From a virus: DNA of 55,935 nt. A program made the translations under genes and the position numbers. Location of the stretch: the IMG/VR virus record IMGVR_UViG_3300032084_001916, positions 1-55,935 of that record. One strand, 5' to 3'. Position 1 is the stretch's first letter, and each line of letters opens with the position of its first letter. Of the stretch, positions 7,032 through 15,018 are shown one piece after another. The notes beneath the pieces are model-generated. The model worked only from the letters and a program-made list of their open reading frames with translations, did no database searches and had not been told where the DNA came from.

Positions 7032-7369
7032 TGTTATACGATTATGGATGCCACGAATGTGGTGAGACTCTAAAGGATGTCAAACAATCTATTCATGATG
7101 AAGCACTAACACTATGCCCATCGTGTGGTAAACATTCCTTAGAAAGAGTACCATATGGTGGGCTAGGTTCTTTTATGAAGCATGGATCTAATACTATTGG
7201 TAGTCAAGCTGATAAGAACTGGTCTAACATGGGTCATTATCAAAAATCAGAAATTGAGTCTAAACGCAAGAGAGATCCTGCGGCAGAAAAGAAAAGGCAA
7301 GAGCGAAAAGAAATTAATAAAATGACAGCAAAGCAAAAGGAAAGGTATATAAAAACAGGTGAAAAATGA
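7031..7369 (+). CDS. FmdB-type zinc-ribbon protein
   Basis: A 112-residue protein. Its first 45 residues form a zinc ribbon of the FmdB type: YDYGCHECGETL, about 20 residues, then LCPSCGKHSLERV, giving CxxC...CxxC. The remainder is hydrophilic and strongly charged (KRKRDPAAEKKRQERKEIN), likely helical and able to contact nucleic acid. FmdB-like zinc ribbons are widespread small putative regulators in bacteria and phages. Start overlaps the PhoH stop by one base with gagag upstream. A regulatory or nucleic-acid-binding role is inferred from the fold only. Confidence 0.7.
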   Translation: MLYDYGCHECGETLKDVKQSIHDEALTLCPSCGKHSLERVPYGGLGSFMKHGSNTIGSQADKNWSNMGHYQKSEIESKRKRDPAAEKKRQERKEINKMTAKQKERYIKTGEK

Positions 7370-7704
7370 AATACGTTGAAAAATACTCTGTAAAAGATGA
7401 CAAAAAAGAAACTGACAATAAGCAATATAATTCTTATGGAGAAACAGTGTCAACAGGAGAAGAGAAGATTTATGCAGAATACAAAGCTATAACTCTATCA
7501 GACAGTGTTCAAAAAAAGTTTTTTGTGCTTACATCTAATGGAAGTCTATTTGACCCAAGAGGAACAGATAGCCATAGAATAAATACCATTCGTACAGAAC
7601 TAAAGTCAACATCAAAACAAACATTTGATTATTATTTACAATATCTTAAAACTAAAAATACTTTATACATGCGTAGAGCAGAGAGGAGTTTTATCAATGG
7701 CTAA
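7366..7704 (+). CDS. Hypothetical protein, 112 aa
   Basis: A hydrophilic Lys/Thr/Ser-rich protein with no membrane segment and no motif I recognise. The centre (AITLSDSVQKKFFVLTSNGSLFDP) may be a short beta unit and the C-terminus (QTFDYYLQYLKTKNTLYMRRAERSF) a helix. It overlaps the genes on both sides by four and eight bases, so it is part of the same translationally coupled run. It is conserved in position between the zinc-ribbon protein and a helix-turn-helix protein; a transcription- or replication-associated role would fit the neighbourhood but is not shown. Confidence 0.55.
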   Translation: MKYVEKYSVKDDKKETDNKQYNSYGETVSTGEEKIYAEYKAITLSDSVQKKFFVLTSNGSLFDPRGTDSHRINTIRTELKSTSKQTFDYYLQYLKTKNTLYMRRAERSFING

Positions 7705-7999
7705 AAAAGGACCAATTAGTAAGATAGAAGCATTCTATATTGAAAGCAAGCAACGAGATCTGACTTTGGCAGAAATTGCAGTTGATCTAGATAGGTCAGT
7801 ATCTTCAATTGAAAAGTATCTCAAGAAATCTGTAGCTGAAGCGCCCAGACAAACTGGTGTTAAAGTTGGCGATCAATTTGCTAGAAATGACAGAGGTAGC
7901 GTTGTAATGACAGAAAATGCTTCACAGATGTCAGACGAAAAAAGAAAGAGTTCTGTTAGAAAACCTCAACATTGTGTAACTAAGATTAAGAAGGACTAA
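7697..7999 (+). CDS. Small helix-turn-helix protein
   Basis: I place the start at the ATG at 7697, preceded by gagaggag; the frame is open further upstream but only over the previous gene. The 100-residue protein has an HTH-like segment at about residues 20-44: DLTLAEIAVDLDRSVSSIEKYL, of the type found in sigma-like and replication-initiation-like DNA-binding domains. The C-terminal half is polar and basic (SDEKRKSSVRKPQHC...KIKKD). It overlaps the next gene by one base. A DNA-binding, possibly transcriptional, role is inferred from the HTH pattern. Confidence 0.55.
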   Translation: MAKKGPISKIEAFYIESKQRDLTLAEIAVDLDRSVSSIEKYLKKSVAEAPRQTGVKVGDQFARNDRGSVVMTENASQMSDEKRKSSVRKPQHCVTKIKKD

Positions 8000-8436
8000 T
8001 GAGCTATATTTTTGGTAAAGATCAATGGCTAATACGTTATCGCAAACCAGAGAACAGAAGGAAGATCTGGATTTATGTAGTGACCTCTGATGGTCAAGAC
8101 ATATTTATGGATGACTACAAGCACTGGTTAACATTCCAAGATTATATTGATAAGAATAATTTACAAATTAAAAAGATTGGTCTACAATTCAAGTCAACAG
8201 TAGTACAGCATGACGTTGAAGATGCTGAAGCAGTGTATGTTATAAAATCTGTAAAAGGAGAATTACATGCAGAAACTCTTCAGTGCTACACTTTGGGCTT
8301 GTTAAAAGATGGAAAAGTTAGTAAAACATTTTACATACTACCTTCCTTGGTACGTGATATAAGATGTGTTGACGATTTTGAAGGTTGTTTTAAAGAGGCT
8401 TTTGTATACAATGTCAGACAGAGCGAAACCATTTAG
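7999..8436 (+). CDS. Hypothetical protein, 145 aa
   Basis: A mixed alpha/beta-looking protein without membrane segments: WLIRYRKPENRRKIWIYVV near the N-terminus, several strands in the middle (IGLQFKSTVV, AEAVYVIKSV), and YTLGLLKDGKVSKTFYILP near the end. The Shine-Dalgarno aagga sits four bases before the ATG region. The last 26 bases overlap the following gene. I do not recognise a family; it lies in the small-gene run between PhoH and the recombinase. Confidence 0.55.
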   Translation: MSYIFGKDQWLIRYRKPENRRKIWIYVVTSDGQDIFMDDYKHWLTFQDYIDKNNLQIKKIGLQFKSTVVQHDVEDAEAVYVIKSVKGELHAETLQCYTLGLLKDGKVSKTFYILPSLVRDIRCVDDFEGCFKEAFVYNVRQSETI

Positions 8437-8932
8437 TCAGAAGTATCAAAAGCAATGGTCTGAAACACATAAGTACAAACATATTCACACTGGTGAGTAT
8501 TGTACATTTGAATCATACCTTGCTGAATATTTGATTATCAGATGGACAGAAGCTTTCAAGATGGAAAAACCATCTTATAAATTCTGGACAGTGGGTGATA
8601 AATATCATGACATGTTTATGAGAAACATGAAAGCTGCAAAAGGATTGCAAAAAAAGTTTAAAGAGAGTATAATCTTAGAGGCTATCAAGTCAGATCACTT
8701 CAAGAAAATATATCACATAGGATTAAAAGCGTATGGACCAAGAGGGTGGAAATATAATCAAGTAGCTGTGCAAGCTATTAAGAACTATAACAAAGAGGTA
8801 AAGGATGCTGAAAAGCTAGCAAATAAATCCAAGCAAACAAAAAAAATAGTTGAAGAAAAGAAAGAAGTCAAAAGAAGAAAACAAGTATATTCAAAAAGTA
8901 AAAAATCATTAAACAAATTGAGGGATCTATGA
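8411..8932 (+). CDS. Basic hypothetical protein, likely nucleic-acid associated
   Basis: The start at 8411 (ATG TCA GAC AGA) is chosen over an upstream in-frame start at 8366 because agagg precedes it at a reasonable distance and the overlap with the upstream gene is then small. The 173-residue protein has an aromatic-rich core (EYCTFESYLAEYLIIRWTEAF, SYKFWTVGDKYHDMF) and a very lysine-rich helical C-terminus (about residues 130-173). It ends four bases into the recombinase gene. The position immediately upstream of the RecA-like protein and the basic tail suggest a DNA-metabolism accessory protein; no known family identified. Confidence 0.55.
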   Translation: MSDRAKPFSQKYQKQWSETHKYKHIHTGEYCTFESYLAEYLIIRWTEAFKMEKPSYKFWTVGDKYHDMFMRNMKAAKGLQKKFKESIILEAIKSDHFKKIYHIGLKAYGPRGWKYNQVAVQAIKNYNKEVKDAEKLANKSKQTKKIVEEKKEVKRRKQVYSKSKKSLNKLRDL

Positions 8933-10041
8933 GCAAGTTAAAAAAGAAAAAGATAGCAAACAAATTTGATACCGATGTTGTAAGTAATTCAATTGTTAGC
9001 AAGTATGGCGATGTTGTTTGCACTGGCACAGATGTACTAGAAACTATCAATAGATTAGAGGTTATTGGTGTTTCCCCTGCGTTGGATATTGCGCTTGGCG
9101 GTGGCTTGAGGGAAGGTTCTGTTGTTGTAATGACAGGCGATCCCAAGTCAGGCAAAACAACAACAGCATTACACTTTGCAGCAAAGTGTCAAGCCAAAGG
9201 AAAGCGTGTGATTTACCTAAATACTGAAGGTAGATTATCAAAACAAAACTTTGATGGTATTAAGGGTCTAGACCCTGAAGGTATTCTAATTGTGCAATCT
9301 ACAGATGATAAGATTTTATCAGCAGAAGAATTTTTAAACATTACAGAGTATTATATTAATAATGATCCGGGTTGCTTGATCATTGCAGATTCGTTGTCCA
9401 ACATGGTTCCATCAGTAGAGCTAGATGGTGAAGTGCGTACAGGTGTGCGTAACGCATTACCTCGATTGCTATCTATGTTTTTCAAGCGTATCAGTGGTTC
9501 GCTAATGAAGAACAAGACTATTCTCATAGCTGTAACTCATAATATTGCAAATACTGGTGGATCACCATATGCTCCAGCAAAGATGGCAGACTGTGGCAAC
9601 ATGCTACAGTATCAGGCTGGCACTAATATGGTAATCACACACCGTGGGCGTTGGCAAGTACCAAAAGATACTGGGCCTCACGTTGGTCAAATTGCCAACT
9701 GGAATATCAAAACATCTTGTGCTGGCGGTACTCCCAACAGCACAGCAGAAAGTTGGATTAGATACGGAATTGGTCTAGATGAAGTCCAAGAAGTAGTTCA
9801 AATTGCTTGTGAGTTTAGACTAATAAAAGCCGCTGGAGCTTGGTACACAATACAGTGTGCTGTTGATAACTTAGAAGATCCGGTAGTACAGAACATACTA
9901 TCTGCCAATAAAATTTCTGATAAACCAGAAGATATAGAAAGATTTTTTAAATTTCAAGGTGCTAATAATTTAGCGACATTTCTTAATGATAATCCAGACA
10001 TTGCGACATTTGTATACGACAAAATAAAGGAATTATTTTGA
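8929..10041 (+). CDS. RecA/UvsX-like recombinase
   Basis: A 370-residue RecA-fold ATPase for strand exchange in recombination and replication restart. Residues about 50-65 contain PALDIALGGGLREG, the typical lead-in to the P-loop; Walker A is GDPKSGKTT (about 71-79), Walker B CLIIADS (about 150-156), followed by DNA-binding-loop-like sequence (VELDGEVRTGVRN) and TILIAVTHNIAN. A stretch NMVITHRGRW and the C-terminal acidic region complete the core. The length is between bacterial RecA and T4 UvsX. The ATG has gaggga five bases upstream and overlaps the previous gene (ATGA). It is encoded upstream of helicase and primase and shares the block with other recombination nucleases. Confidence 0.88.
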   Translation: MSKLKKKKIANKFDTDVVSNSIVSKYGDVVCTGTDVLETINRLEVIGVSPALDIALGGGLREGSVVVMTGDPKSGKTTTALHFAAKCQAKGKRVIYLNTEGRLSKQNFDGIKGLDPEGILIVQSTDDKILSAEEFLNITEYYINNDPGCLIIADSLSNMVPSVELDGEVRTGVRNALPRLLSMFFKRISGSLMKNKTILIAVTHNIANTGGSPYAPAKMADCGNMLQYQAGTNMVITHRGRWQVPKDTGPHVGQIANWNIKTSCAGGTPNSTAESWIRYGIGLDEVQEVVQIACEFRLIKAAGAWYTIQCAVDNLEDPVVQNILSANKISDKPEDIERFFKFQGANNLATFLNDNPDIATFVYDKIKELF

Positions 10042-10241
10042 ATATAGAAACTATACTAAATATATGTGCTGGAATTATACTTGCAAAAATTCTAATAGGA
10101 GTTGTTAATGAAGGTTACTGGTATAAATGGCAAAGAATACGCTTGGAACTTAACAAGCTATTCCGTAGACGCAAACGACAAACGCAAGCGGTCAAAGTTC
10201 CACGTTCGCGCAAGAGAACTCTTGAAGACTATCTTCCATAG
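10038..10241 (+). CDS. Membrane mini-protein overlapping the next gene
   Basis: A 67-residue frame starting at a TTG that overlaps the recombinase stop (TTGA) with aaagg about nine bases upstream. Residues about 5-23 are one hydrophobic helix (ILNICAGIILAKILIGVV), followed by YWYKW and an Arg/Lys-rich tail (FRRRKRQ...PRSRKR). The architecture resembles the protein at 2353-2643. Its last 134 bases are also the first third of the nuclease gene in another frame, which is unusual for phage genes and makes at least one of the two starts worth testing. The coupled start, membrane segment and positive-inside tail argue that it is real. Confidence 0.45.
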   Translation: MNIETILNICAGIILAKILIGVVNEGYWYKWQRIRLELNKLFRRRKRQTQAVKVPRSRKRTLEDYLP

Positions 10242-10530
10242 CTACAGGATACTAGAAGAAGTTAAATTACCGGGAAGTACTGAATCGCACAGAAAAGGTG
10301 TACTATATTTAGATTTTTATATACCACAGATTATGATGGCTATAGAGGTTCATGGTCAACAACATTATGAATACACACCATTCTTCCACAAGAATAAAGC
10401 AGACTTTGCACTTGCGCAAGCCAAAGATGATGATAAGATTAGATGGTGCGAATTAAATAAAATTGATATAATAGTATTAAAGCACTCTGACACAGACGAG
10501 CAATGGAGAGATCAAATTGAAAACGGTTAA
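10108..10530 (+). CDS. Vsr-like PD-(D/E)XK endonuclease
   Basis: A 140-residue nuclease-fold protein. Start at ATG 10108, with taggag eight bases upstream; a TTG two codons earlier is less likely. The C-terminal two thirds show the very-short-patch-repair/EDxHD type core: LYLDFYIP (Asp), then MMAIEVHGQQHYE (Glu and two His), then KADFALAQAKDDDKIRWC and the strand IDIIVL. The same pattern, with IDLYF and IEIDGPSHF, occurs in the protein at 41752-42516. It may act in phage recombination, repair or as a free-standing homing-type enzyme. The N-terminal 45 codons overlap the membrane mini-protein gene in another frame; the C-terminus overlaps the next gene by 14 bases. Confidence 0.65.
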   Translation: MKVTGINGKEYAWNLTSYSVDANDKRKRSKFHVRARELLKTIFHSYRILEEVKLPGSTESHRKGVLYLDFYIPQIMMAIEVHGQQHYEYTPFFHKNKADFALAQAKDDDKIRWCELNKIDIIVLKHSDTDEQWRDQIENG

Positions 10531-10978
10531 TGAGCAGTTGGCTGACTTGAAGGCTATGGTTGATGAATTTCTAGGTGGCAATAACACTAGATTTGCTAAC
10601 TTTAAAGAAGAATTTTTACTAGCTGCTGACTTATCCCAAGAACAGATTAGAGCTTTGACTAAGGACGAATTGTTTGAAAATGGATACATTTTATATAGTT
10701 ATGCTTCATACATACAGGACGAAATGAACATGCAAAAAATTGCACTAGATTGGTGCAATGATAAGCTAGATAAGATGGTAGCTAAGAATATAAATGAATT
10801 TAACCCATATACTAAACACGACATGCGTAGACAGTTGATTGTCATGAATGACGAGTTCGCAAACGCTGTAGATCACTACAGACAGATCGCTCACGCAAGA
10901 GTGCAATCATTAGAGGGTAAGGTATACGAACTAAAAAGAAAAGCAGATATATTATTAGAGAAAGGTAAAAGATCATGA
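10517..10978 (+). CDS. Helical hypothetical protein
   Basis: A 153-residue protein starting with TTG at 10517, preceded by ggagag six bases upstream. The sequence is rich in Leu, Lys, Glu and Asp with few Gly/Pro, so it is mostly alpha-helical; the C-terminal 40 residues (HARVQSLEGKVYELKRKADILLEKGK) look like a coiled coil. There is no catalytic motif I recognise. The gene overlaps neighbours on both sides (14 and 4 bases), and sits between nuclease and zinc-ribbon genes upstream of the helicase, a place for replication accessory proteins. Function unknown. Confidence 0.55.
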   Translation: MKTVNEQLADLKAMVDEFLGGNNTRFANFKEEFLLAADLSQEQIRALTKDELFENGYILYSYASYIQDEMNMQKIALDWCNDKLDKMVAKNINEFNPYTKHDMRRQLIVMNDEFANAVDHYRQIAHARVQSLEGKVYELKRKADILLEKGKRS

Positions 10979-11394
10979 ATCTAAAAAGTTTTGTTGATGG
11001 TTTAGACAATTCGGAAAGAGAAGAGTTACTAGATATTCTTACAGGACGTATGGATCAGTCTACAACAATGCCACCACACATTGCTAAGGAGTTTGAGGAA
11101 GAAGTTGAAAAACCTCAAAGAGCGCAAGAAGATTTTACAATGCACAAGAATAAAAGTAATAACGGTGTTAAAAATAAGAGAAGAGAACCAGTAAAAGCTA
11201 GAGCAAATACTTGGACAGATACTGGAGAACACAAAGAAGTAGCAACTCCAAATGTGCAAAGGACTCCTAGAAATAGGCCATCGCCCAAAAAGAAAGATGT
11301 TCGATGTAATACTTGTGGCAAAACGTTTAAGGTAAATGCTAGTATTGTGTATGGTGAATACTACAGGTGCGAAAGGTGCGTGGGGTCACGATAA
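10975..11394 (+). CDS. Protein with C-terminal zinc ribbon
   Basis: A 139-residue protein. The N-terminal 40 residues (SFVDGLDNSEREELLDILTGRM) are an acidic helix pair. The middle is basic and disordered (KNKSNNGVKNKRREPVKARAN). The C-terminus is a zinc ribbon: VRCNTCGKTF, then about 12 residues, then YYRCERC. Such an architecture suits a small adaptor that binds protein at one end and nucleic acid at the other, for example in replication or transcription. Start overlaps the previous gene by four bases. No named family assigned. Confidence 0.55.
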   Translation: MNLKSFVDGLDNSEREELLDILTGRMDQSTTMPPHIAKEFEEEVEKPQRAQEDFTMHKNKSNNGVKNKRREPVKARANTWTDTGEHKEVATPNVQRTPRNRPSPKKKDVRCNTCGKTFKVNASIVYGEYYRCERCVGSR

Positions 11395-11399
11395 GTATT

Positions 11400-11813
11400 A
11401 TGATAAAACGAATAGATTCTAGCCACAATATAGATGAGTACTTTGATTGTGTTAAGGATTTAATGAGAAGTAATGCTAGGCCAGATGATGATAAAGAAGC
11501 TTTGTCTAAAATCATGTATCCTACAAATAATTATCATGTATATGTTTATATTTATTATGGTAAAATAATTGCTACAAGCGCTATAATGTATGAGTACAAA
11601 ATACGATACACACGACCAAAGGCTTATATTGAAGACGTTGCTGTACACCCAAAGCATAGAGGTAAAGGTCTAGGTAAAAAAATGGTGGAACACTGCCTGT
11701 CTTGTGCTAAAAAAAGAAACTGTTATAAGGTAGTATTGAGTTGTGATGACAATGTTGTAGGTTTTTATGAAAACCTTGGGTTCAAAAAAGAAATAAACTT
11801 TATGGTTAAATAG
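11400..11813 (+). CDS. GNAT acetyltransferase resembling glucosamine-6-phosphate N-acetyltransferase (GNA1-like)
   Basis: Start at ATG 11400; an upstream GTG at 11367 in frame lies inside the previous gene and gives a non-conserved extension. The 137-residue protein has the acetyl-CoA binding GNAT motif A, IEDVAVHPKHRGKGLGKKMV, followed by CYKVVLSCDDN and VGFYENLGFKKE. This whole pattern (IEDV...RGKGLGK...CYK..L.CD....FYE..GF) is that of GNA1, which makes N-acetylglucosamine-6-phosphate for UDP-GlcNAc. In other GNAT proteins the CYK..L.CD..N..FYE pattern is less common, so I favour an amino-sugar substrate, but ribosomal-protein or small-molecule acetylation cannot be excluded. The link to the phage sugar island downstream is inference. 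Confidence 0.65.
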   Translation: MIKRIDSSHNIDEYFDCVKDLMRSNARPDDDKEALSKIMYPTNNYHVYVYIYYGKIIATSAIMYEYKIRYTRPKAYIEDVAVHPKHRGKGLGKKMVEHCLSCAKKRNCYKVVLSCDDNVVGFYENLGFKKEINFMVK

Positions 11814-11814
11814 T

Positions 11815-13284
11815 ATGGAAAAGTTGTTAGATGTTGGTGCAGAACGAGCAGTGCTAGCTGGATTACTCCAGCATGGCATAGATGGATATGTTGGAATATC
11901 TGATTTGATTACTTCTGAAACGTTTGGGAATACGAATAATCAAATTATATACAACTGTATAGAAAAGATTATTGCTGATGATAAATCTGTGGACATAGCA
12001 TCTATATTATCTGCCGCAGAGCAGCTTAATCATTCAGACATTATTAATACTAAGCAAGAATTGAAATATATAAAATCTCTGATGGTCTTTCCAGTAAACA
12101 GAGACAATATTTTTAATTTTGCAATACAGATGAAAAAGTTTGAATTTGCTAGAAAAATTAAGAAACTTACTAGTAAAGTTCACAAAGATATGGATGATGT
12201 CACTGGTTCTGAAACAATCAATGAAATCATACAGAAATTAGAAGATCCTGTAACAGACTTTCTAAGGGAAGATGATGGCGGTGAGAATCCAGAAAAAATT
12301 GGCTCAGGAGCAGAAGATTATGTCAAATTTCTCGAAGAAAATAAATGCGATATCATTGGTATACCCACGGGATTCGCTAGATATGACGAAGCCATTGGGG
12401 GTGGTCTTAGACGAAAATGCGTTGACCTTGTATCTGCAAGACCAAAAGTTGGTAAGTCAGTATTCGCTGATAATGTTGCCCTTAACGTATCTTCACTAGA
12501 CATTCCAGTTTTAGTTTTAGATACTGAGATGTCCAAGGAAGATCATCTGAATAGATTAATTGCAAACATAAGCGGCGTTCCCATAAACGAAGTAGCAACT
12601 GGAAAATTTGTAGAAGATCCCTACAAGCAGCAAAAGGTTCAAGAAGCGGTACAAAAATTATCTGACATACCATATAGTTATGTAAGTGTCGCTGGCAAAC
12701 CATTTGAACAAATTCTAAATATTATTAAAAGGTGGATAGTACAAGAAGTAAAAACTGATGATTCTGGAAAAACAAATGATTGCGTGGTCATCTATGACTA
12801 TCTTAAGCTGATGTCATCTTCATCTATTACAAACAATATTCAAGAATATCAAGCATTAGGATTCCAGATTACCTCTCTTCATAATTTATGCGTTAAGCTA
12901 GACATACCATGTCTATCTTTCGTGCAATTAAATAGAGATGGAATCACAAAAGAAAGCACGGACGCTGTAAGTGGTTCTGACCGCTTGATATGGCTGTGTA
13001 CATCTTTTAGTATATTCAAAACAAAATCTACAGAAGAATTAGCTGAAGATGGACCAAACGCAGGAAACAGAAAGCTTGTACCCATTGTTTCTCGTCATGG
13101 TGCTGGTATGGATGATGGAGATTACATCAATATGCAGATGCAAGGCGCACACGCAAAACTGATAGAGCTACAATCCAGAAATGAATTTAAGAATCAACCA
13201 GTAGGCGATACTGGGCTAATCAACAATGACTCTATGAAAAAACTAGCAAATGAACTTAAAACAGATCAAGAAGATGCTGAATGA
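11815..13284 (+). CDS. Replicative DNA helicase, DnaB type
   Basis: A 489-residue hexameric replicative helicase. Residues about 8-100 are the DnaB N-terminal helical domain (ERAVLAGLLQHG...). The RecA-type motor follows: GIPTGFARYDEAIGGGLRRK, Walker A SARPKVGKS (about 203-211), VLDTEMSKEDH (motif with catalytic Glu), IANISGVPI, Walker B CVVIYDYLKLM (about 323-333), then LDIPCLSFVQLNRD with the sensor Gln/Asn, and an arginine-containing SRHG near the C-terminus. It starts two bases after the acetyltransferase and overlaps the primase at the 3' end. No helicase loader gene is recognised nearby. Confidence 0.9.
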   Translation: MEKLLDVGAERAVLAGLLQHGIDGYVGISDLITSETFGNTNNQIIYNCIEKIIADDKSVDIASILSAAEQLNHSDIINTKQELKYIKSLMVFPVNRDNIFNFAIQMKKFEFARKIKKLTSKVHKDMDDVTGSETINEIIQKLEDPVTDFLREDDGGENPEKIGSGAEDYVKFLEENKCDIIGIPTGFARYDEAIGGGLRRKCVDLVSARPKVGKSVFADNVALNVSSLDIPVLVLDTEMSKEDHLNRLIANISGVPINEVATGKFVEDPYKQQKVQEAVQKLSDIPYSYVSVAGKPFEQILNIIKRWIVQEVKTDDSGKTNDCVVIYDYLKLMSSSSITNNIQEYQALGFQITSLHNLCVKLDIPCLSFVQLNRDGITKESTDAVSGSDRLIWLCTSFSIFKTKSTEELAEDGPNAGNRKLVPIVSRHGAGMDDGDYINMQMQGAHAKLIELQSRNEFKNQPVGDTGLINNDSMKKLANELKTDQEDAE

Positions 13285-14272
13285 AAATGCACATCTAGTT
13301 TTTGCAGAACTAGGCATGAAGTGTGAAACATTCTCAGACAATATATACTCTACGTGTCCAGTGCATGAGGGCAGCGATAATCCAAGAGCTTTCTCATTTT
13401 CTCCACAAAAAGGTATATGGAAGTGTTGGACGAGGGACTGTCAATCTGAATGTGGAAACGATCTGTTTGGTCTTATCGCTGGAGCTTTATCTGCACAGGA
13501 AGGCAGAACAGTTGAATTTAAAGAAGCTTTAGCTTGGGCGTGTAAGATTTTAAATGTAAAACAAACGTATACCCGTGGAACTCCTAGTCCAGTAGAAGAA
13601 TTAGAAGATCCGTTCCAACAAATGATAAATATTATGAGTACCATGCCCGCTCCACATGAACATAAAACAGTGGAGATGGATGTAAATATCGAGATACCAT
13701 CACAGTATTTTGTGGAGAGAAACTATAATAAAAGAACTATGAAACACTTTGGGATTGGCGATTGTTATTCTAAGTGCAAATTAAATGAAAGGGCGATAAT
13801 TCCTATACATGACGAAAGTGGAAAACGATTAATTGGATTGATAGGAAGATCTACTAGAGACTACAGAATACCCAAATTTTTATTTTATCCTACTGGTTTT
13901 GACAAAAGATACTGTTTATACAACTACCACAGGGCAATCAAAAAAGCAATAGAAACCTCTTGCCTCTATATAGTTGAAGGACAAGGCGATGTCTGGAAAC
14001 TATACGAAGCGGGAGTTCACAATGCTGTGAGCATCTTTGGTAAAACTGTATCAAGTCAACAACAACAAAAACTAATGAGTATACCAGTAACACATTTAAT
14101 TATACTTACTGACAATGATCAAGCAGGAAGAGAGTCTAAGGTTCAAATAAAAAGGGATCTTGGAAGAATGTTCAAGCTTACTTTTCCAAAGCTAGCTCAT
14201 AAAGATGTTGGAGATATGAAGGTAAAAGATATTAAATTAAACATTTTATCTAATCTAAAGGGTACTTACTAA
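13250..14272 (+). CDS. DNA primase, DnaG type
   Basis: A 340-residue primase (332 if the ATG at 13274, which overlaps the helicase stop more typically, is the true start). N-terminal zinc-binding domain: STCPVHEGSDNPRAF, then GIWKCW then DCQSECG. The TOPRIM core is LYIVEGQGDVWKLYEAG (catalytic Glu), AVSIFGKTVS, and LIILTDNDQAGRES (DxD). It lacks the C-terminal helicase-interacting domain of full-length bacterial DnaG, as usual for phage primases encoded next to a separate DnaB-type helicase. It overlaps both the helicase and the dNMP kinase genes, forming one coupled replication unit. Confidence 0.88.
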   Translation: MNLKQIKKMLNENAHLVFAELGMKCETFSDNIYSTCPVHEGSDNPRAFSFSPQKGIWKCWTRDCQSECGNDLFGLIAGALSAQEGRTVEFKEALAWACKILNVKQTYTRGTPSPVEELEDPFQQMINIMSTMPAPHEHKTVEMDVNIEIPSQYFVERNYNKRTMKHFGIGDCYSKCKLNERAIIPIHDESGKRLIGLIGRSTRDYRIPKFLFYPTGFDKRYCLYNYHRAIKKAIETSCLYIVEGQGDVWKLYEAGVHNAVSIFGKTVSSQQQQKLMSIPVTHLIILTDNDQAGRESKVQIKRDLGRMFKLTFPKLAHKDVGDMKVKDIKLNILSNLKGTY

Positions 14273-15018
14273 TGGTAAAGATTATAGGAATATCAGGAAG
14301 AAAACAGGCTGGTAAGAATACAGTCGCTAACTATATAAATGGCGATATACTAAAAACACACGGTATGGTAGATGATTTTTCAATAAATACTAATGGCGAA
14401 TTAGAAATAAACACAACTGACTCAAACGGTCACAAAGATTGGGGCGTGTTTGATGTAACCAGAAAAGATAATTCATTTCTTGAGTATGCAGAAAAAGAAC
14501 TTTGGCCTTACGTAAAGCTGTATCATTTTGCAGATTCTCTCAAAGAAATTGCTATAAATTTGTTTGATATCAACGCTGTAAAAGTTTATGGAACAGACGA
14601 TCAAAAAAACACAATGACAAAAATAAAATGGCAAAATATGCCTGAGTATAATGGTGATAAATCAGGTAATATGACTATAAGGGAGTTTCTTCAGCATTTT
14701 GGAACAAATGTCATGAGAAAAATAAAAAACGACATATGGGTGTCTGATACCATAAAAAGGATTCTTTTTGAAGATTCTGAGGTAGCAATTATACCAGACG
14801 TTAGATTTCCAAATGAGGTAGATACAATACAGGAAAATGGTGGAATTGTAGTTAGATTAACTAGAGATGTATATACTGATAAACACAAATGTGAAGCATC
14901 TTTAGATCAAGAAAACTTTAATTGGGATAAGTTTGATTACATTGTTGATAATAATAATTGTAATATAGATAGTCTGTGTGAGTCACTGGAACAAATTAAA
15001 CACATATGGAGTAATTAA
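14272..15018 (+). CDS. Deoxynucleoside monophosphate kinase
   Basis: A 248-residue P-loop kinase related to T4 gp1-type dNMP kinases, which phosphorylate dNMPs to dNDPs for phage DNA synthesis. The P-loop is ISGRKQAGKNT (about residues 6-16). Typical features follow: WPYVKLYHFADSLKE (nucleoside-binding helix), VYGTDDQKN, MTIREFLQHFGTNVMRK, WVSDTIKRI and IPDVRFPNEVDTI, ending with the LTRD strand. The start overlaps the primase stop by one base (aATGg) with aaaggg upstream. It belongs with the ribonucleotide reductase and dUTPase functionally although it is encoded with the replication proteins. Confidence 0.85.
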   Translation: MVKIIGISGRKQAGKNTVANYINGDILKTHGMVDDFSINTNGELEINTTDSNGHKDWGVFDVTRKDNSFLEYAEKELWPYVKLYHFADSLKEIAINLFDINAVKVYGTDDQKNTMTKIKWQNMPEYNGDKSGNMTIREFLQHFGTNVMRKIKNDIWVSDTIKRILFEDSEVAIIPDVRFPNEVDTIQENGGIVVRLTRDVYTDKHKCEASLDQENFNWDKFDYIVDNNNCNIDSLCESLEQIKHIWSN

